Counted from the stretch's first letter, positions 34,124 to 43,261 are shown. The stretch: 54,062 bases of DNA from Candidatus Eremiobacterota bacterium (GCA_019235885.1 JAFAKB010000092.1:1-54062), one strand, 5' to 3'. A program made the numbers and translations. Notes: generated by a model not told the origin, from the sequence alone.

Positions 34124-35236
34124 ATGCCGACCAAGATGCGTGTTCCTTACTCCTACCTCGACCGCCAGTTCGCGAACGTCGACGACTATCTCGACGACGT
34201 GCGCGGGCTGGTGCAGAGCGGCGACTTCACCCTCGGCCGGCCGCTGACCGAATTCGAAGAGCGTTTCGCCGCGATGTGCAAGCTGCCGTACGCGGTCGGC
34301 GTCGGTTCGGGGACCGACGCGCTGATTCTGGCGCTGAAAGCGGCGGGAGTCGAGCACGGCGACGAGGTGATCACTTCGCCGAACACGTTCATCGCGACGG
34401 TCGGCGCGATCGCGATGGCCGGCGCGCGGCCGGTGTTCGTCGACAGCACCGAAGGCTACACGATCGATCCGAGCCTGATCGAAGCGGCGATCACGCCGAA
34501 GACGAAAGCGATCATGCCGGTGCACTACTCCGGCAACGTCGCGCGGATGGACGAGATCGCGGCGATCGCCGAGAGACATGGTCTCATCATCGTCGAGGAC
34601 GCCTGTCAGTCGATCAGCGCCGAGCGCGACGGCAAGCCCGTCGGCTGGTGGGGCGCCGCCGCCGGTTTCAGCCTCCACCCGCTCAAGAACCTCAACGTGT
34701 GGGGCGACGGCGGGGTGGTGGTAACGCGCTCGGCCGAGATGCGCGACAAGCTGCGCCTGCTGCGCAACCACGGCTTGGTCAACCGCGACGAGGTCGTTAT
34801 CTTCGGCCACAACTCGCGCCTCGACACGCTGCAGGCGGTGATCGGAAACCGCTTGATCGCGCAGACGCCCTTCATCACCGAGACGCGCATCGCGAACGCG
34901 GCGCGCTACGACGAAGCCTTCGCGGACATACCGGAGATCCGCGTGCCGCGGCGCGAGCCGGGCGTCAAGCACGTCTACCATCTGTACATGCTGCGGGTGG
35001 AGCGGCGCGACGAGCTGCTGGCGCATCTCAACGAGAACGGCGTCGAAGCGAAAGTTCACTACCCGATCCCCGTCCATCTGCAGCCCGCCGCGGCGTATCT
35101 CGGCTACCGCGCCGGTAACTTTCCGGTCGCGGAGGAGGACGGACGCGTGCTGCTCTCGCTCCCAGCGCACCAGCACCTCACGCCCGAGGAGATCGGCTAC
35201 GTCATCGAGCAGGTTCGCGCGTTCTACAACGGCTGA
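34124..35236 (+). CDS. DegT/DnrJ/EryC1/StrS sugar aminotransferase 2
   Basis: 370 residues from ATG, 11 bases after the previous stop. VPYSYLDRQF, GVGSGTDAL, SPNTFIATVGAI, EDACQSISAE and lysine K188 in SLHPLKNLNVWGDGG define the family. It is paralogous to the preceding gene along its whole length, including the HPLK variant. Last gene of the + operon; its end lies 13 bases from the convergent gene at 35250. Product sugar unknown. Confidence 0.88.
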   Translation: MPTKMRVPYSYLDRQFANVDDYLDDVRGLVQSGDFTLGRPLTEFEERFAAMCKLPYAVGVGSGTDALILALKAAGVEHGDEVITSPNTFIATVGAIAMAGARPVFVDSTEGYTIDPSLIEAAITPKTKAIMPVHYSGNVARMDEIAAIAERHGLIIVEDACQSISAERDGKPVGWWGAAAGFSLHPLKNLNVWGDGGVVVTRSAEMRDKLRLLRNHGLVNRDEVVIFGHNSRLDTLQAVIGNRLIAQTPFITETRIANAARYDEAFADIPEIRVPRREPGVKHVYHLYMLRVERRDELLAHLNENGVEAKVHYPIPVHLQPAAAYLGYRAGNFPVAEEDGRVLLSLPAHQHLTPEEIGYVIEQVRAFYNG

Positions 35237-35249
35237 GAGCCCGAATGGT

Positions 35250-35891
35250 TCACTTTCCGACGGTGAACCGGACCGCGCGGCGCAGCAGGTAGAAACCCGA
35301 ACGTTTTGACGCGCGCAGCGCGGCTTGGACGGCGTGCTCGCCCGGCGCAACGCGGTCGAGCGGGAGCTCGAGCGCGAAGCCGCCACGCGGCGCGCCGCCG
35401 GCGGCGATCCCCGGATAGCGAAAGCGACCGTCGATCACCAGGAACGCGTCGCCGCTCCGTGCATGCGTCGCCGGGTCGCTGATCCAGCCGGTGAGGACGA
35501 TGCTCGCGCGCGGGTCGAAGCGGCTCCCCGAAGACGGCGCACCCGCGATGCCCAGCTCGCCGCCGGGCGCGAAACCGAGCATCGGCAGCGCGTCGAGCGC
35601 CGGATAGTTCAGCGCCGGCTCGGCGGCGGATGTTGCTGTGGCGGCGGAGCCGGGAAGCTGCGCGACGTTGGTCGCGCCCTCGCGCGGGCGGAACGCGCGA
35701 ACGACGAGCAGCCCGGCGACGACGGCGAGGACCAGCGCGGCGACCCCCGCCACGACGAACCGCGGGCGAGCGCGCTCGCGCAGCGGCAATGCCGGCGCGG
35801 GAACGCGCCCGCGCAGCGCCCAGCGCATGGCGGCGGCGACGACGGCCAGCCACGCGAGCGCGAGGACGAGAATGTCGGCGACGCGCAGCAT
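35250..35891 (-). CDS. Membrane-anchored protein with degenerate GW module
   Basis: 213 residues from ATG 35891, inside a TGATG overlap with YfhO. Two hydrophobic segments (about 5-27 and 45-66) are followed by a linker rich in Ala/Ser/Thr and a C-terminal domain. Residues 131-195 follow the window's recurring module: LTGWISDP (GW 135-136), a GGF at 170-172 in place of the RPDVA...GF pair, and APGEHAV. The RPDVA part is absent, so it is the most diverged copy. Translational coupling to YfhO suggests a partner of that membrane enzyme. Function unknown. Confidence 0.6.
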   Translation of the reverse strand: MLRVADILVLALAWLAVVAAAMRWALRGRVPAPALPLRERARPRFVVAGVAALVLAVVAGLLVVRAFRPREGATNVAQLPGSAATATSAAEPALNYPALDALPMLGFAPGGELGIAGAPSSGSRFDPRASIVLTGWISDPATHARSGDAFLVIDGRFRYPGIAAGGAPRGGFALELPLDRVAPGEHAVQAALRASKRSGFYLLRRAVRFTVGK

Positions 35892-38368
35892 CAGCCCGTG
35901 ATGCGCACGGTTGCAGCGCGCCGTTGCAGCCGCGCTCGCAGGGGTTCCCATGCGAGCAGCATGACGATCCCGACGAACGCGAAGCAGCTCAGCAGCAGGC
36001 CGAGGGCGAAAGAGCGCGGAGCATAGCGGAACACGATGCTGTGGTGACCCGGCGTGAGCAGCACGCCGCGAAACCAGTAGTCGGCGGTCAGCAGCGATGC
36101 CTGACGGCCGTCGACCGAAACCGTCCAGCCGGGGTAGTCGCTGTCGGTCAGCACGAGCAGCGCGGGCCGCGCGACGTCGGCGGTGATGTCCGCGCGTTGC
36201 GAGCCGTACGCGACGATCGTCGCCGGCTCGGCCGCGCCCGCGCCGCGATTCGTGGCGAGCGCGGAGACCGCGGACGCGACCGCGCCGCCTGTCCCGGTCA
36301 GGATGGCGGTCGTGAAGACGTCGGTGCTCGGCGCGCGCAGCGCTTCCAGCGCCGCGGCGTCGTCCGGCGCCGCGCGCGCGTGAGAGAAGAGCGCCGCGCG
36401 CGGGAGCGTGTGCTTCACCCGGTAGACGCGCGCGTCGGCGTCGTAGACTTTTTCGAAATCAGCGGGGAAGCCGTCGAGCTTCGTGTTTCCGTTGACGACG
36501 TACCCGATCGACGAGAGGGCCAGCCATCGCCGGCCCTCGGGCGCTTCGATGGGGAGCCCTTCGTCGCCGGTGAAGCGGTCGGTGAGCACCATCGGCGCGA
36601 CCGGCGGAAAGAACGCTTTTACGAACGTCAGGTACTTTCGGTAGAAGAGCCCGTCCAGACCGCGCACGTCGCTCAGGCCGAACACGCCGGACCAGTTCGG
36701 GTAGAGGAACGCGTCTTGACCGTAGACGCGCTCGCGCGAGCCGGCGGTCTTCTCCTGCAAGAAGCGGATGTACGGGCCGCCGGCGTACGCGGTGACGTTC
36801 GTCCGCGGTTCCGCGGTCGCGAAGTAGAACACCGGGACGACGTAGTTCAGCGAGAGATCGATCGCGACCAGCGCGCAGACGATCCCGCCGATCACGTTCG
36901 GCCGCGCGAGCCGTTCGAGGCGCGCGCTGCGCAGCAGCGGCGCGAGCGTCGCGGCGGCCGCGATGACGACGAGCCCGATCGTGAACAGCAGCGAGCCGTA
37001 GAAGTAGTCCGCGTGCGCCGCGACCGCGCGCACCGGCCCGTCCAGCGCGACGAAGACGAGCGTAAGGGACGCGAGCGCGAACGCGAAGACCGCGGCCGCG
37101 GTCCGGCGGCCGGCGCCTTCCATGATGCGCGCGACGCCGAAGCCGCACAGCGCGGCGACGCACCAGGAGATCAGCGCCTGATCGTACTTCCAATACACGA
37201 GAAGGTCGTAAATCGGAAGACGGCCGATCCAGTTCGCGAGCGGAGAGCCGTACTGCTTGAGCACCAGAAAGACGAGCGCCGCGAGGAAGAACAGCTCGAC
37301 CAGCTCGCGCTCTCCGATCCGCCGGCGGAGGGCGGCGCGCACCGCGAACGCGGCCGCGACGAGCGCGAAGAGCGGCGCGACGATCCCGAGATAGCCGTGA
37401 ATGCCGACGTCGCCCGCAAAACCTTGCAGAATGCTGTTGCGAACCGGCCCGAAGATCAGCGGGACGAAGTACGCGATCGCGGCCGGCGAGAGGTGCTCCG
37501 CCTGCAGCCCGGTGCCCGCTTTGTGCACGCTCGAAGCGATCGAAAGGAACTCGGCGAGCGGGAGCAGCATCACGGCGGCGCTGGCGAATCCCAACCCGGT
37601 CGCGGCGGCGTAGCGCAGCGCGAGCCGGCCGGAGACCGCGAGCCGCTCGCGCGCGCTCGCGACGCGGACGATCCAGTACGCGTAGACGAGCGAGACGTCG
37701 AGCACCTGAGACTCCGGCATCCCGCCGAGCATCATCAGCGCGACGGCGAGCGCGAACAGGCCGGTGGCGAACGCGTCGCGGCGGCGGAAGAGCAGTTCCG
37801 CCGCGTAGAACGCGAACGGCAGCAGCAGCTCGACGCTGAGGTGCGGCAAGCCGTAGAAGAAGATGAAGTACCCGTTCAGCATGAACGCGATCGCGCCCGC
37901 CGCCGCCGCGGCGAACGGCACGAACAGCCGCAGGTACAGAAACGCGAACAAGCCGGCGAGAAATAGCCGAGCGACGATCCACCACGCGTACGTCACCGCG
38001 TTCGGCGCGAGGACCATCGGCAGCGTGAGCGGATAGTACGGCTGCGTCTCCATGTCGGCTGCGACGGGCGTGCCGTACGACATGTACGGGTTCCACAGCG
38101 GAGCCTCGTGCTCGGAGAGATAGTCGTGCCGCTCGATCGGCCACATCGGCTCGATGAACCAGCCCGAGGTTCCGGCATCGATGACCTTCTGCATGCGGGT
38201 GTTCGTTACGCCGGCCGCGCCGTACGGATAAATGCTCTGAACGTCTTGTGAACTGCTCAGCAGCGTCTGCTGCCCGGTGAGAAACGGAAAGAACAGCAGC
38301 AGCAAGATGCCGGCCAGGATCGCGCTGATCCGCGCCGGCTCGTGGTCGCGCAGAATGCGAAGGATCAA
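35891..38368 (-). CDS. YfhO-family membrane protein
   Basis: 825 residues, start taken as TTG 38368. FLTGQQTLLSSSQDVQSIYPYG and WNPYMSYGTPVAADMETQ in the first loop, many helices, and a C-terminal beta domain with SDYPGWTVSVDGR and GHHSIVFRYAPRSF are hallmarks of YfhO (Pfam YfhO), a GT-C-like family. B. subtilis YfhO acts in glycosylation of lipoteichoic acid, so a lipid-carrier-dependent sugar transfer on the outer face is expected. It sits seven bases downstream of the 38376 gene. No ATG fits the N-terminus, and the TTG start lacks a strong ribosome site. Confidence 0.85.
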   Translation of the reverse strand: MILRILRDHEPARISAILAGILLLLFFPFLTGQQTLLSSSQDVQSIYPYGAAGVTNTRMQKVIDAGTSGWFIEPMWPIERHDYLSEHEAPLWNPYMSYGTPVAADMETQPYYPLTLPMVLAPNAVTYAWWIVARLFLAGLFAFLYLRLFVPFAAAAAGAIAFMLNGYFIFFYGLPHLSVELLLPFAFYAAELLFRRRDAFATGLFALAVALMMLGGMPESQVLDVSLVYAYWIVRVASARERLAVSGRLALRYAAATGLGFASAAVMLLPLAEFLSIASSVHKAGTGLQAEHLSPAAIAYFVPLIFGPVRNSILQGFAGDVGIHGYLGIVAPLFALVAAAFAVRAALRRRIGERELVELFFLAALVFLVLKQYGSPLANWIGRLPIYDLLVYWKYDQALISWCVAALCGFGVARIMEGAGRRTAAAVFAFALASLTLVFVALDGPVRAVAAHADYFYGSLLFTIGLVVIAAAATLAPLLRSARLERLARPNVIGGIVCALVAIDLSLNYVVPVFYFATAEPRTNVTAYAGGPYIRFLQEKTAGSRERVYGQDAFLYPNWSGVFGLSDVRGLDGLFYRKYLTFVKAFFPPVAPMVLTDRFTGDEGLPIEAPEGRRWLALSSIGYVVNGNTKLDGFPADFEKVYDADARVYRVKHTLPRAALFSHARAAPDDAAALEALRAPSTDVFTTAILTGTGGAVASAVSALATNRGAGAAEPATIVAYGSQRADITADVARPALLVLTDSDYPGWTVSVDGRQASLLTADYWFRGVLLTPGHHSIVFRYAPRSFALGLLLSCFAFVGIVMLLAWEPLRARLQRRAATVRITG

Positions 38369-38375
38369 GAGGCGG

Positions 38376-38804
38376 CTAGAACGTCTTCACCCGCGCGAGG
38401 CCGCTCGCGCGAAAAATTGCCTCGACCTGCTCGGTCGTTCCCGGCTTCGCGAAGTATCCGACGACGCTGCGCCCCGCCGCGAGCGCGTCGACGTAGTTGT
38501 CGACTTGGTCGTCGGGGATCTCGAGGTCGCCGAGCCGGTCGCTCAGCGCCTCGTTCCGGAACGGCCGCTGTCCGTAGCCGCTGCCGATCGTCGTCCCGCT
38601 GGTGACGCCGGGGACGCCGGTCCCCTGGCCGCCGCCGGTCAGGAGCCCCGGGTTGGTGAAGCCGAGCGAGGACGCGGCGCCTTGCGTCGAGTCGTCGGGG
38701 CCGATGAGCTGAATCGGATCGAGCGGGAGCCCGGCCGTCTTGAGCGCTTCTTCGAGGCCGGAGATGTCGCCGTTTTGCGAGATGCCGGTCACTACCAAGC
38801 CCAC
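38376..38804 (-). CDS. Small hypothetical stress-type protein
   Basis: 142 residues from GTG 38804, preceded by a good ribosome site (AGAGG, six bases before). The N-terminus GLVVTGI and the helix GDISGLEEALKTAGL look like the opening of a ferredoxin-like fold. A glycine- and threonine-rich low-complexity loop (about 50-75) follows, then LEIPDDQVDNYVDALAAGRSV and a final strand. The IPDDQVDNYVDAL block resembles the general-stress/YflT-like proteins, so that is the nearest guess. No role in glycan synthesis is evident; it is simply co-oriented with the flanking genes. Confidence 0.6.
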   Translation of the reverse strand: MGLVVTGISQNGDISGLEEALKTAGLPLDPIQLIGPDDSTQGAASSLGFTNPGLLTGGGQGTGVPGVTSGTTIGSGYGQRPFRNEALSDRLGDLEIPDDQVDNYVDALAAGRSVVGYFAKPGTTEQVEAIFRASGLARVKTF

Positions 38805-38853
38805 GAAATACCTCTCATCATGCGGATCGCTGAGCCGGCCTTGTTATCGCGCG

Positions 38854-40065
38854 TTACGCGCGCTCCTGCCGAATCGCGCGGGCCAACCGGGCGATCCCTT
38901 CCGCGATCAGTGGCTCCGGCATCGCGGAGAAGTTGAGCCGCATGCCGTCACCGCGATCGCGGTTCGGATAGAACGGGCGGCCGGGCACGAACACGACGCG
39001 GTCCTGGACGGCGCGCTCGAACAGCTCTTCCGTGTCGATCCCCTCGCCGGCGGTCGCCCACAGGAACATCCCGCCGTCGGGGACGTTCCAGCGCACGTGC
39101 GCCGGCATCTCGCGCGCGAGCGCGGCGGTCATCGCGTCGCGCCGGTTGCGATACGTCGCGCGCACGCGGTTCAAGTGCGCCTCGAGGCGCGCGCCGTCTT
39201 CGACGTACGCGTCGAACACGTACTGCGCGTACGTCGAGGAGTGCAGGTCGGCGCCCTGCTTCGCGGTGACGACCTTGTCGCGCAGCGCGCGGTCGGGAAT
39301 CACCATCCAGGCGACGCGCAACCCCGGCGCGACCATCTTCGAGCCGGTTCCCAGGAGCGTCACCGCGCCTTTTGCGGCGGCGGCGAGCAGCGGTGGCGGC
39401 GGCTCGCGCTCGAACCAGATCTCGCCGTACGGATCGTCTTCCAAGATCGGGACGCCGTAGCGCGCGCATATCTCGACGACGCGCGGCCGGCGCGCCGCGG
39501 CGAGCGTGTTTCCGGTCGGGTTCTCGTAGTTCGGAACGAGGTAGAGGAACTTCGGCAGCGGGGCGGCGTTCGCGAAGGCTGCGGCGAGCGCGTCGGGGAT
39601 GATCCCGTGCTCGTCGCACTCGATCGGCAGATAGCGCGGCTCGAACGCGTCGAACGCCTGAATCGCGCCGAGATACGAAGGGTTCTCGAGCGCGACGACG
39701 TCGCCGGGATCGAGGAAGACGCGCGCGAACAGATCCAGCCCTTGCTGCGAGCCGCCCGTGATCACGACGTCGTCGGCGGCGGCATCGACGCCGTGCTTGG
39801 CGCGGATGCGCGCCGCCACCCACTCGCGCAGCTCGAGGACGCCGTCGGTGACGGAATACTGCAGCGCCGCGGCGCCGCGAGTTCGCATCACCCGGTCCTG
39901 CGCTTCCGAGACGTCGGCGACCGGGAAGAGCTCAGCGGCCGGGAGCCCGCCGCCGAACGAGATTACCTCGGGGTTCTGCGTCACCTTGAGCATCTCGCGG
40001 ATCGTCGAGGGCTTCAGGCGCTCGCAGCGCCGCGCGAGCCGCGCCGGCGGCAGAACGATGTCCAT
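38854..40065 (-). CDS. PLP-dependent aminotransferase, class I/II (LysN/2-aminoadipate type)
   Basis: 403 residues from ATG. ISFGGGLPAAELFP, ALQYSVTDGVLELREWVA, TGGSQQGLDL, PNYENPTGNT, LEDDPYGEIWF and the Schiff-base lysine K243 in GTGSKMVAPGLR are typical of fold-type I enzymes of the 2-aminoadipate/aromatic aminotransferase group, related to the MocR catalytic domain but without a DNA-binding domain. It would act in amino acid metabolism rather than glycan synthesis. It lies between the sigma-factor operon and the small stress-type gene. Confidence 0.85.
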   Translation of the reverse strand: MDIVLPPARLARRCERLKPSTIREMLKVTQNPEVISFGGGLPAAELFPVADVSEAQDRVMRTRGAAALQYSVTDGVLELREWVAARIRAKHGVDAAADDVVITGGSQQGLDLFARVFLDPGDVVALENPSYLGAIQAFDAFEPRYLPIECDEHGIIPDALAAAFANAAPLPKFLYLVPNYENPTGNTLAAARRPRVVEICARYGVPILEDDPYGEIWFEREPPPPLLAAAAKGAVTLLGTGSKMVAPGLRVAWMVIPDRALRDKVVTAKQGADLHSSTYAQYVFDAYVEDGARLEAHLNRVRATYRNRRDAMTAALAREMPAHVRWNVPDGGMFLWATAGEGIDTEELFERAVQDRVVFVPGRPFYPNRDRGDGMRLNFSAMPEPLIAEGIARLARAIRQERA

Positions 40066-40113
40066 CTCGCTAGCTTCTTCCCGGACCAGGCGACCGAGCC
40101 CGCTCGGTTCGCT

Positions 40114-40962
40114 TTAGCGCAGGTTGCGCATCGGCGGCCCGCCGACCGGGGCGCGCTGGACCGCAGTGTCGAGCTGGACCGAGCGGATGAAGGAGAGGAT
40201 CGCCGCGCCGAGCCCGACCAGCCACACCAGCGCGGAGACGGCCCAGCCGATCACCGGCACGATCTCGGCCGCCGAGACGACGACCAGCCCGAGCACCAGC
40301 GCGAGCAGCGGCGAGGGCGTCGAAGCCGGCAGCACCAGCTCGCACAGCCGGCGCCCGACCAGCAGCGCGAGCGCGCCGGTCCCGATCCAGACGCCGGCGA
40401 ACAGCGCCGCGATCTCCAGGAAGACGAGCGGGATCCCGATGATGCTGATCAGCAACAGGATCGCGATCGGGACGACGGCGACGACCGCGATCGTCCCGGT
40501 CAGCGCGGAGAGCGCGGGATGCTTCTCGACGCGGTCGAGCGCGACGCGCATCCGCAGCGGGAAGAGCAGGAACATCAGCACGACGACCGCGCTCCCGGCG
40601 AGCTTCACCAGCAGGCGGTGGTCCTGCTCGGCGAGCGCGCCGACGCCGCTCCCGAACGCCCACGGCAAGAATGCGCGCGTCCCTTCGTCGGCGCCGCTGT
40701 AGACGTGTCCGTTGACCTGTCCGTTGTCGACGATCGTGCAGTGGCCGAACGGCGCGTTGCAGTCGCCGCGGACGATCCCCGCGATCTTCGCATCGCCGAA
40801 GACGACGTTGACGTCGCCGTCGACGACCTGGTCGGCGGGGACGTACACGTCGTGCAGCGAGGTCAGGCTGCCGTCGCGCGAGCGCGCCTCGGCCGGCAGC
40901 GTCTGCACGATTCCGAGGAGCGCGAAGAACGCGACGGCGAGCGTGAGGAAGCGCGCGTTCAC
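40114..40962 (-). CDS. Exported membrane protein with polymer-forming-like N-terminal region
   Basis: 282 residues from GTG in a GTGA overlap with the anti-sigma gene. A signal peptide (about 1-26) is followed by a short repetitive beta stretch (VVDGDVNVVFGDAKIAGIV, NGQVNGHVYSGAD) like the bactofilin/polymer-forming proteins, then four hydrophobic segments from about residue 120 to 265. Such proteins often sit beside ECF sigma/anti-sigma pairs and may act in envelope stress sensing or repair. Co-transcription with the sigma operon is clear from the overlap. Function inferred from context. Confidence 0.65.
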   Translation of the reverse strand: MNARFLTLAVAFFALLGIVQTLPAEARSRDGSLTSLHDVYVPADQVVDGDVNVVFGDAKIAGIVRGDCNAPFGHCTIVDNGQVNGHVYSGADEGTRAFLPWAFGSGVGALAEQDHRLLVKLAGSAVVVLMFLLFPLRMRVALDRVEKHPALSALTGTIAVVAVVPIAILLLISIIGIPLVFLEIAALFAGVWIGTGALALLVGRRLCELVLPASTPSPLLALVLGLVVVSAAEIVPVIGWAVSALVWLVGLGAAILSFIRSVQLDTAVQRAPVGGPPMRNLR

Positions 40963-41498
40963 GAGCGGATGCGCTCCGCCAAGCGCGGCCGCACTACGGT
41001 GAAGCCGACGATGAGCGCGAGCGCGACCGCGATGTCGAGCACGATCGCGCCGCCGAACAGCGCGCCGAGCGAACCGAAGTCGCCCAGCACGCGCGCGCCG
41101 GCGTGACCGAAGGTGCCGAAGGTGTGGAAGAGCTGCGCGCTCGCGTCGAGCGCCGTCTCGCCGAACGCGCGCATCGCCGGACCGGCGAGCAGGAAGCTCG
41201 CGCCGATCAGCAGCCAGGCCGCGACCAGATACGAGACGAGATAAGCGTAGACCGGCGCGCTCGAGACGTGCGGGCGCGGCAGCGTGCGGATCTCGGCCAT
41301 CGTCGCGAAGGTGAAGTTCGCCGGCAGCTCGACGTGGCGCGGCGCGATCATCAGGGCGTCGACGACGCGCAGCTCGTCGAGCACGCCCTTGCAGCGCCCG
41401 CAGGCGCCCAAGTGGTTGAGCAGCCGCACGCGCTGCGCCGGGAGCAGCGTGTCGTCGAGATACGCCTCGAACAGCGCCTCAGACGAGCTGCAGCTCAC
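40959..41498 (-). CDS. Anti-sigma factor with zinc-finger (ZAS-like) domain
   Basis: 179 residues from GTG 41498, overlapping the sigma gene by 20 bases. Residues 1-45 form an anti-sigma domain with H29-x3-C33-x2-C36 (NHLGACGRCKG). Two hydrophobic segments (about 84-106 and 145-170) anchor the protein in the membrane, so the finger faces the cytoplasm to bind the ECF sigma factor. Coupled translation matches the expected one-to-one ratio. Signal sensed is unknown; the downstream membrane protein may take part. Confidence 0.85.
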   Translation of the reverse strand: MSCSSSEALFEAYLDDTLLPAQRVRLLNHLGACGRCKGVLDELRVVDALMIAPRHVELPANFTFATMAEIRTLPRPHVSSAPVYAYLVSYLVAAWLLIGASFLLAGPAMRAFGETALDASAQLFHTFGTFGHAGARVLGDFGSLGALFGGAIVLDIAVALALIVGFTVVRPRLAERIRS

Positions 41499-42135
41499 CG
41501 AGACCTCCGAGCACCCGGAATTTCCGGGTTGCGCATTTTCCCGTGGCGGTCGCCTCCCGCTCGCGCAGCTTGTGCGCGAGGGCGAGCTTCCCGCGGTGGA
41601 TCAGCGTCTTGACGTTGCCCAGCGAGAGCCCCATCGTCGTCGCGATCGTCTGGTAGTCCATGTTGTCGTAGAAGCGCAGCGCGAGCACCGTGCGGGTCCG
41701 CTCCGGCAGCTCGGCGAGCGCGGCGCGGACCTCGGCCTCGGCCTCGGCGCGCAGGACGCCGCCGGCCGGATCGGCCTCGCGGGAGACGTCCGGGATCGTG
41801 TTCTCGAGCGTCTGCTCCTCGCCGAGCTCCGCGAGCGCCGGGCGGCGCAGCGAGCGGCCCAGGAACGTGCGCACGACGTTGCGGGCGATGTGGTACAGCC
41901 AGGTCGAGAAGCGGCCCAGGTCGGGGTTGAAGGTACCGAGGTGCGCGTAGGCGCGCAGGAACGTCTCCTGCGCCAAGTCGGCGACGTCCGAGGGCTGGCG
42001 GACCGAGGCCCCGATGAAGGAGCCGATCCCCCGCTTGTAGCGCTCGACCAAATGGCCGAAGGCGTCGCGGTCGCCGTCGAGGACCGCCTGGACGAGCCGT
42101 TCGTCCGTCACGTCGGGGATTGACTGCAGCGCCAT
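41479..42135 (-). CDS. ECF RNA polymerase sigma factor
   Basis: 218 residues from ATG. Region 2 spans about 22-90 with FGHLVERY, DLAQETFLRAYAHL and FSTWLYHIARNVV; region 4 spans about 140-195 with ALAELPERTRTVLALRFYDNMDYQTIATTMGLS and VKTLIHRGKLAL helix. A linker rich in acidic residues separates them, and a tail of about 25 residues (GKCATRKFRVLGG) follows region 4. This is a group 4 (ECF) sigma factor held by the membrane anti-sigma encoded next. It is divergent from rmlB with 87 bases between starts, so it may control its own operon or the dTDP-sugar operon. Confidence 0.9.
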   Translation of the reverse strand: MALQSIPDVTDERLVQAVLDGDRDAFGHLVERYKRGIGSFIGASVRQPSDVADLAQETFLRAYAHLGTFNPDLGRFSTWLYHIARNVVRTFLGRSLRRPALAELGEEQTLENTIPDVSREADPAGGVLRAEAEAEVRAALAELPERTRTVLALRFYDNMDYQTIATTMGLSLGNVKTLIHRGKLALAHKLREREATATGKCATRKFRVLGGLGELQLV

Positions 42136-42175
42136 CCTATCGGCTCAGTACCGGATCGAGGCGCCGAAGTTTCCG

Positions 42176-42203
42176 CCGGCCGAGGGAGAGTTTTCCCGGC
42201 CGG
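42176..42203. promoter_or_regulatory. Inverted repeat between sigma gene and rmlB
   Basis: CCGGCC and GGGA (42176-42187) can pair with TCCC and GGCCGG (42194-42203) around a six-base loop with a two-base bulge. It sits 20 bases before the rmlB ATG and between the two divergent genes. It could be an operator or a leader hairpin that affects rmlB translation; the sequence alone does not decide. Confidence 0.35.
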
Positions 42204-42222
42204 CCGAACACCGCGGCCCGTC

Positions 42223-43236
42223 ATGTCACATCGGCGCTGGCTGGTCACGGGGGGGCTAGGGTTCATCGGCTCGGCCTTCGTGCGCTGGGCGCTGCGCGAG
42301 CGCTCCGACCTCGCGCTCACCGTGTTGGACGCGATGACCTACGCCGGGAACCCGGCCAACGTGGCGGAGGTCGCCCACGACCCGCGCTACAGCTTCGTCA
42401 AAGGCGACATCGCCGACGCCGCGCGGGTCGACGAGGCGATCGGCGCGGGGGTCGACGCGATCGTCAACTTCGCCGCCGAGACCCACGTCGACCGCTCGAT
42501 CCTCGACCCCGAGGCCTTCATCCGGACCGACGTGATGGGAACCCACGTCCTGCTCGAAGCGGTCCGGCGCCACGGCATCGCCCGCTTCCTCCAGGTCTCG
42601 ACCGACGAGGTCTACGGCGACGTCGAGCACGGCGCCTCGCGCGAGACCGACTCGCTCCGCCCGCGCAGCCCGTACGCCGCCTCGAAGGCCGGCGGCGACC
42701 TGCAGGTGCTGGCCTACCGCGTCACCTACGGCACCCCGGCTCTGATCACGCGCGGCTCCAACACCTACGGACCCCACCAGTATCCGGAGAAGCTGATCCC
42801 GCTCTTCGTGACCAACCTGCTCGAAGGCGAGCAGGTCCCGGTCTACGGCGACGGGCTGCAGGTGCGCGACTGGCTGCACGTCGACGACCACGCGCGCGGG
42901 ATCGCGCACGTCTTGGAGCACGGCGTCCCGGGCGAGGTCTACAACCTCGGCGGCGGGAACGGCCGCACCAACGTCGAGATCACCCGCGAGCTCGTCCGGC
43001 TGACCGGCCGCGACTACGAGCGGAGCGTCCGTCACGTGGCCGACCGGCCTGGCCACGACCGCCGCTACGCCCTCGACTGCTCGAAAGCGCGCGCGCTCGG
43101 CTGGTCGCCGCGCATCCCGTTCGCGAAAGGCCTCGCCGAGACGGTAGCATGGTATCGTGAGCACGAGGCCTGGTGGCGCCCGATCAAATCAGGCGAGTTC
43201 GCCGACTACTACCGCCGCCAGTACGCGCACCGGTAA
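42223..43236 (+). CDS. rmlB: dTDP-glucose 4,6-dehydratase
   Basis: 337 residues from ATG. GGLGFIG at 10-16 is the NAD site; LDAMTYAGNPANV, AAETHVDRSI, QVSTDEVYGD (the TDE catalytic set), catalytic YAASK, NTYGPHQYPEKLIPL and GDGLQVRDWLHVDDH are the classic RmlB blocks. It makes dTDP-4-keto-6-deoxyglucose, precursor of rhamnose and other deoxysugars. First gene of the rmlB-rmlA-rmlD operon; rmlC is not adjacent. Confidence 0.94.
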   Translation: MSHRRWLVTGGLGFIGSAFVRWALRERSDLALTVLDAMTYAGNPANVAEVAHDPRYSFVKGDIADAARVDEAIGAGVDAIVNFAAETHVDRSILDPEAFIRTDVMGTHVLLEAVRRHGIARFLQVSTDEVYGDVEHGASRETDSLRPRSPYAASKAGGDLQVLAYRVTYGTPALITRGSNTYGPHQYPEKLIPLFVTNLLEGEQVPVYGDGLQVRDWLHVDDHARGIAHVLEHGVPGEVYNLGGGNGRTNVEITRELVRLTGRDYERSVRHVADRPGHDRRYALDCSKARALGWSPRIPFAKGLAETVAWYREHEAWWRPIKSGEFADYYRRQYAHR

Positions 43237-43261
43237 TCCGAAACGAAGAGACGATCATCAC

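Noticed and set aside
38854-40065. MocR-type transcription regulator
   Set aside because: Only the aminotransferase domain is present; there is no N-terminal winged-helix DNA-binding domain.
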